A DNA stretch of 64,000 nt, taken from the NCBI GenBank assembly GCA_964454015.1, contig CAYVQF010000008.1, positions 1 to 64,000 of the forward strand. Reading direction: 5' to 3'. Source of the DNA: CAYVQF01 sp964454015 (lineage in GTDB: Bacteria; Myxococcota_A; Bradymonadia; UBA4248). The notes beneath the pieces were generated by a model. That model worked only from the letters and a program-made list of their open reading frames with translations, did no database searches and was not told the origin of the DNA. The position numbers were made by a program, and so were the translations under genes. Of this stretch, positions 63,788-64,000 are shown in pieces. Numbering within the stretch: position 1 is the first letter of the stretch; each line of letters starts with the position of its first letter.

Positions 63788-64000
63788 TTATTCAGGGAGG
63801 GCGCTGAGGAGGGCGCGGTGCACTTCGGCGAGCGTGTAGGCCCGCGACGGGGAGCTGCTCCCTTCGAGCTCGGCGATGCTCGCCTGCTTGCCTTCCCAGC
63901 CGCGGCCGTCGGGCGCGAAGAGCAGGCGCATGACGCCATCGCCCGCAAAGTCCCGCGCTTTGGTGTTCTCATCGAAGGCCTCGACCACCACGGCGTGGGC
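63788..64000 (-). CDS. 3' end of an unrecognised gene (partial)
   Basis: The last 70 or so codons of a minus-strand gene that continues past the window edge; the stop is TAA at 63788. Visible residues include VVVEAFDENTKARDFAGDGV and the end VHRALLSALPE. It does not look like the C-terminus of PilB, the usual neighbour of PilT. The 168-bp gap to pilT may hold the pilT promoter; none stood out. Confidence 0.55.
   Translation of the reverse strand, partial: AHAVVVEAFDENTKARDFAGDGVMRLLFAPDGRGWEGKQASIAELEGSSSPSRAYTLAEVHRALLSALPE

Overview
The window is high-GC, densely coded bacterial DNA with mostly Shine-Dalgarno-led genes and frequent GTG/TTG starts. Several features point to a member of the Myxococcota (former Deltaproteobacteria): a pilT-pilC-pilS-pilR-pilin block in the same order as the Myxococcus xanthus pil locus, a GldA/GldF/GldG-like ABC system followed by a DUF4340 protein, many lipoproteins, and a leucine-rich protein resembling TIGR02996-type proteins. 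The genus cannot be fixed from the sequence. A 100-N run at 42202-42301 shows that this is a scaffold from a draft assembly. I see no rRNA, tRNA, insertion sequence, prophage or CRISPR array.

Layout. 0.3-2.9 kb: a small unknown protein and an OmpA-type envelope protein with cysteine-rich, calcium-binding-type repeats. 2.9-6.8 kb: divergent citrate synthase and aconitase, both resembling the mitochondrial enzymes. 6.8-10.8 kb: SSB, a small lipoprotein/DUF4178-like/J-domain operon, thioredoxin reductase and a lipoprotein. 11.1-17.0 kb: a GldA-GldF-GldG-DUF4340 ABC operon with one unknown downstream gene. 17.0-19.8 kb (minus): type III pantothenate kinase and two envelope proteins. 20.1-27.9 kb (plus): exported proteins, a CAP-domain lipoprotein, a zinc-ribbon/TPR protein, a protein ending in an L7/L12-like domain, an acyl-CoA-synthetase homologue with decayed motifs, XdhC and a DJ-1 protein. 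28.1-29.6 kb: two unknown genes. 29.6-38.4 kb (minus): ComEC, a GH13 glycosidase lipoprotein, an L,D-transpeptidase and L-aspartate oxidase (NadB). 38.6-45.2 kb (plus): an NrtR-type regulator divergent from nadB, an LRR protein, a DUF4177-like protein, a PEGA/TPR protein with a hexapeptide repeat, a kelch-type lipoprotein and a ComEA-like HhH protein. 45.3-51.3 kb: thymidylate kinase, EcsC-like protein, M48 protease, a double Mla-type ATPase and a PBP4-type carboxypeptidase. 51.5-55.9 kb: two GT-C membrane glycosyltransferase-like proteins flanking an Aur1/Ipt1-like PAP2 protein. 56.0-63.6 kb (minus): three type IV pilins, PilR, PilS, PilC and PilT. A 3'-terminal gene fragment closes the window.

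How it fits together. Most of the window is core metabolism and envelope biology. Three connected themes stand out. First, type IV pili: assembly and retraction genes, a two-component pair, and a sigma-54 promoter in front of a pilin; ComEC and a ComEA-like protein elsewhere in the window suggest DNA uptake. Second, NAD supply: an NrtR-type regulator with a decayed Nudix box sits opposite nadB, and the shared intergenic region holds two 17-bp palindromes of the same form. Third, cell-wall and envelope work: L,D-transpeptidase, PBP4, OmpA, Mla-type ATPase and GT-C/PAP2 genes. The most unusual proteins are the exact 44-residue four-cysteine repeats in the OmpA-type protein, the single-chain double Mla ATPase, and the decayed AMP-binding enzyme beside the L7/L12-like-domain protein.
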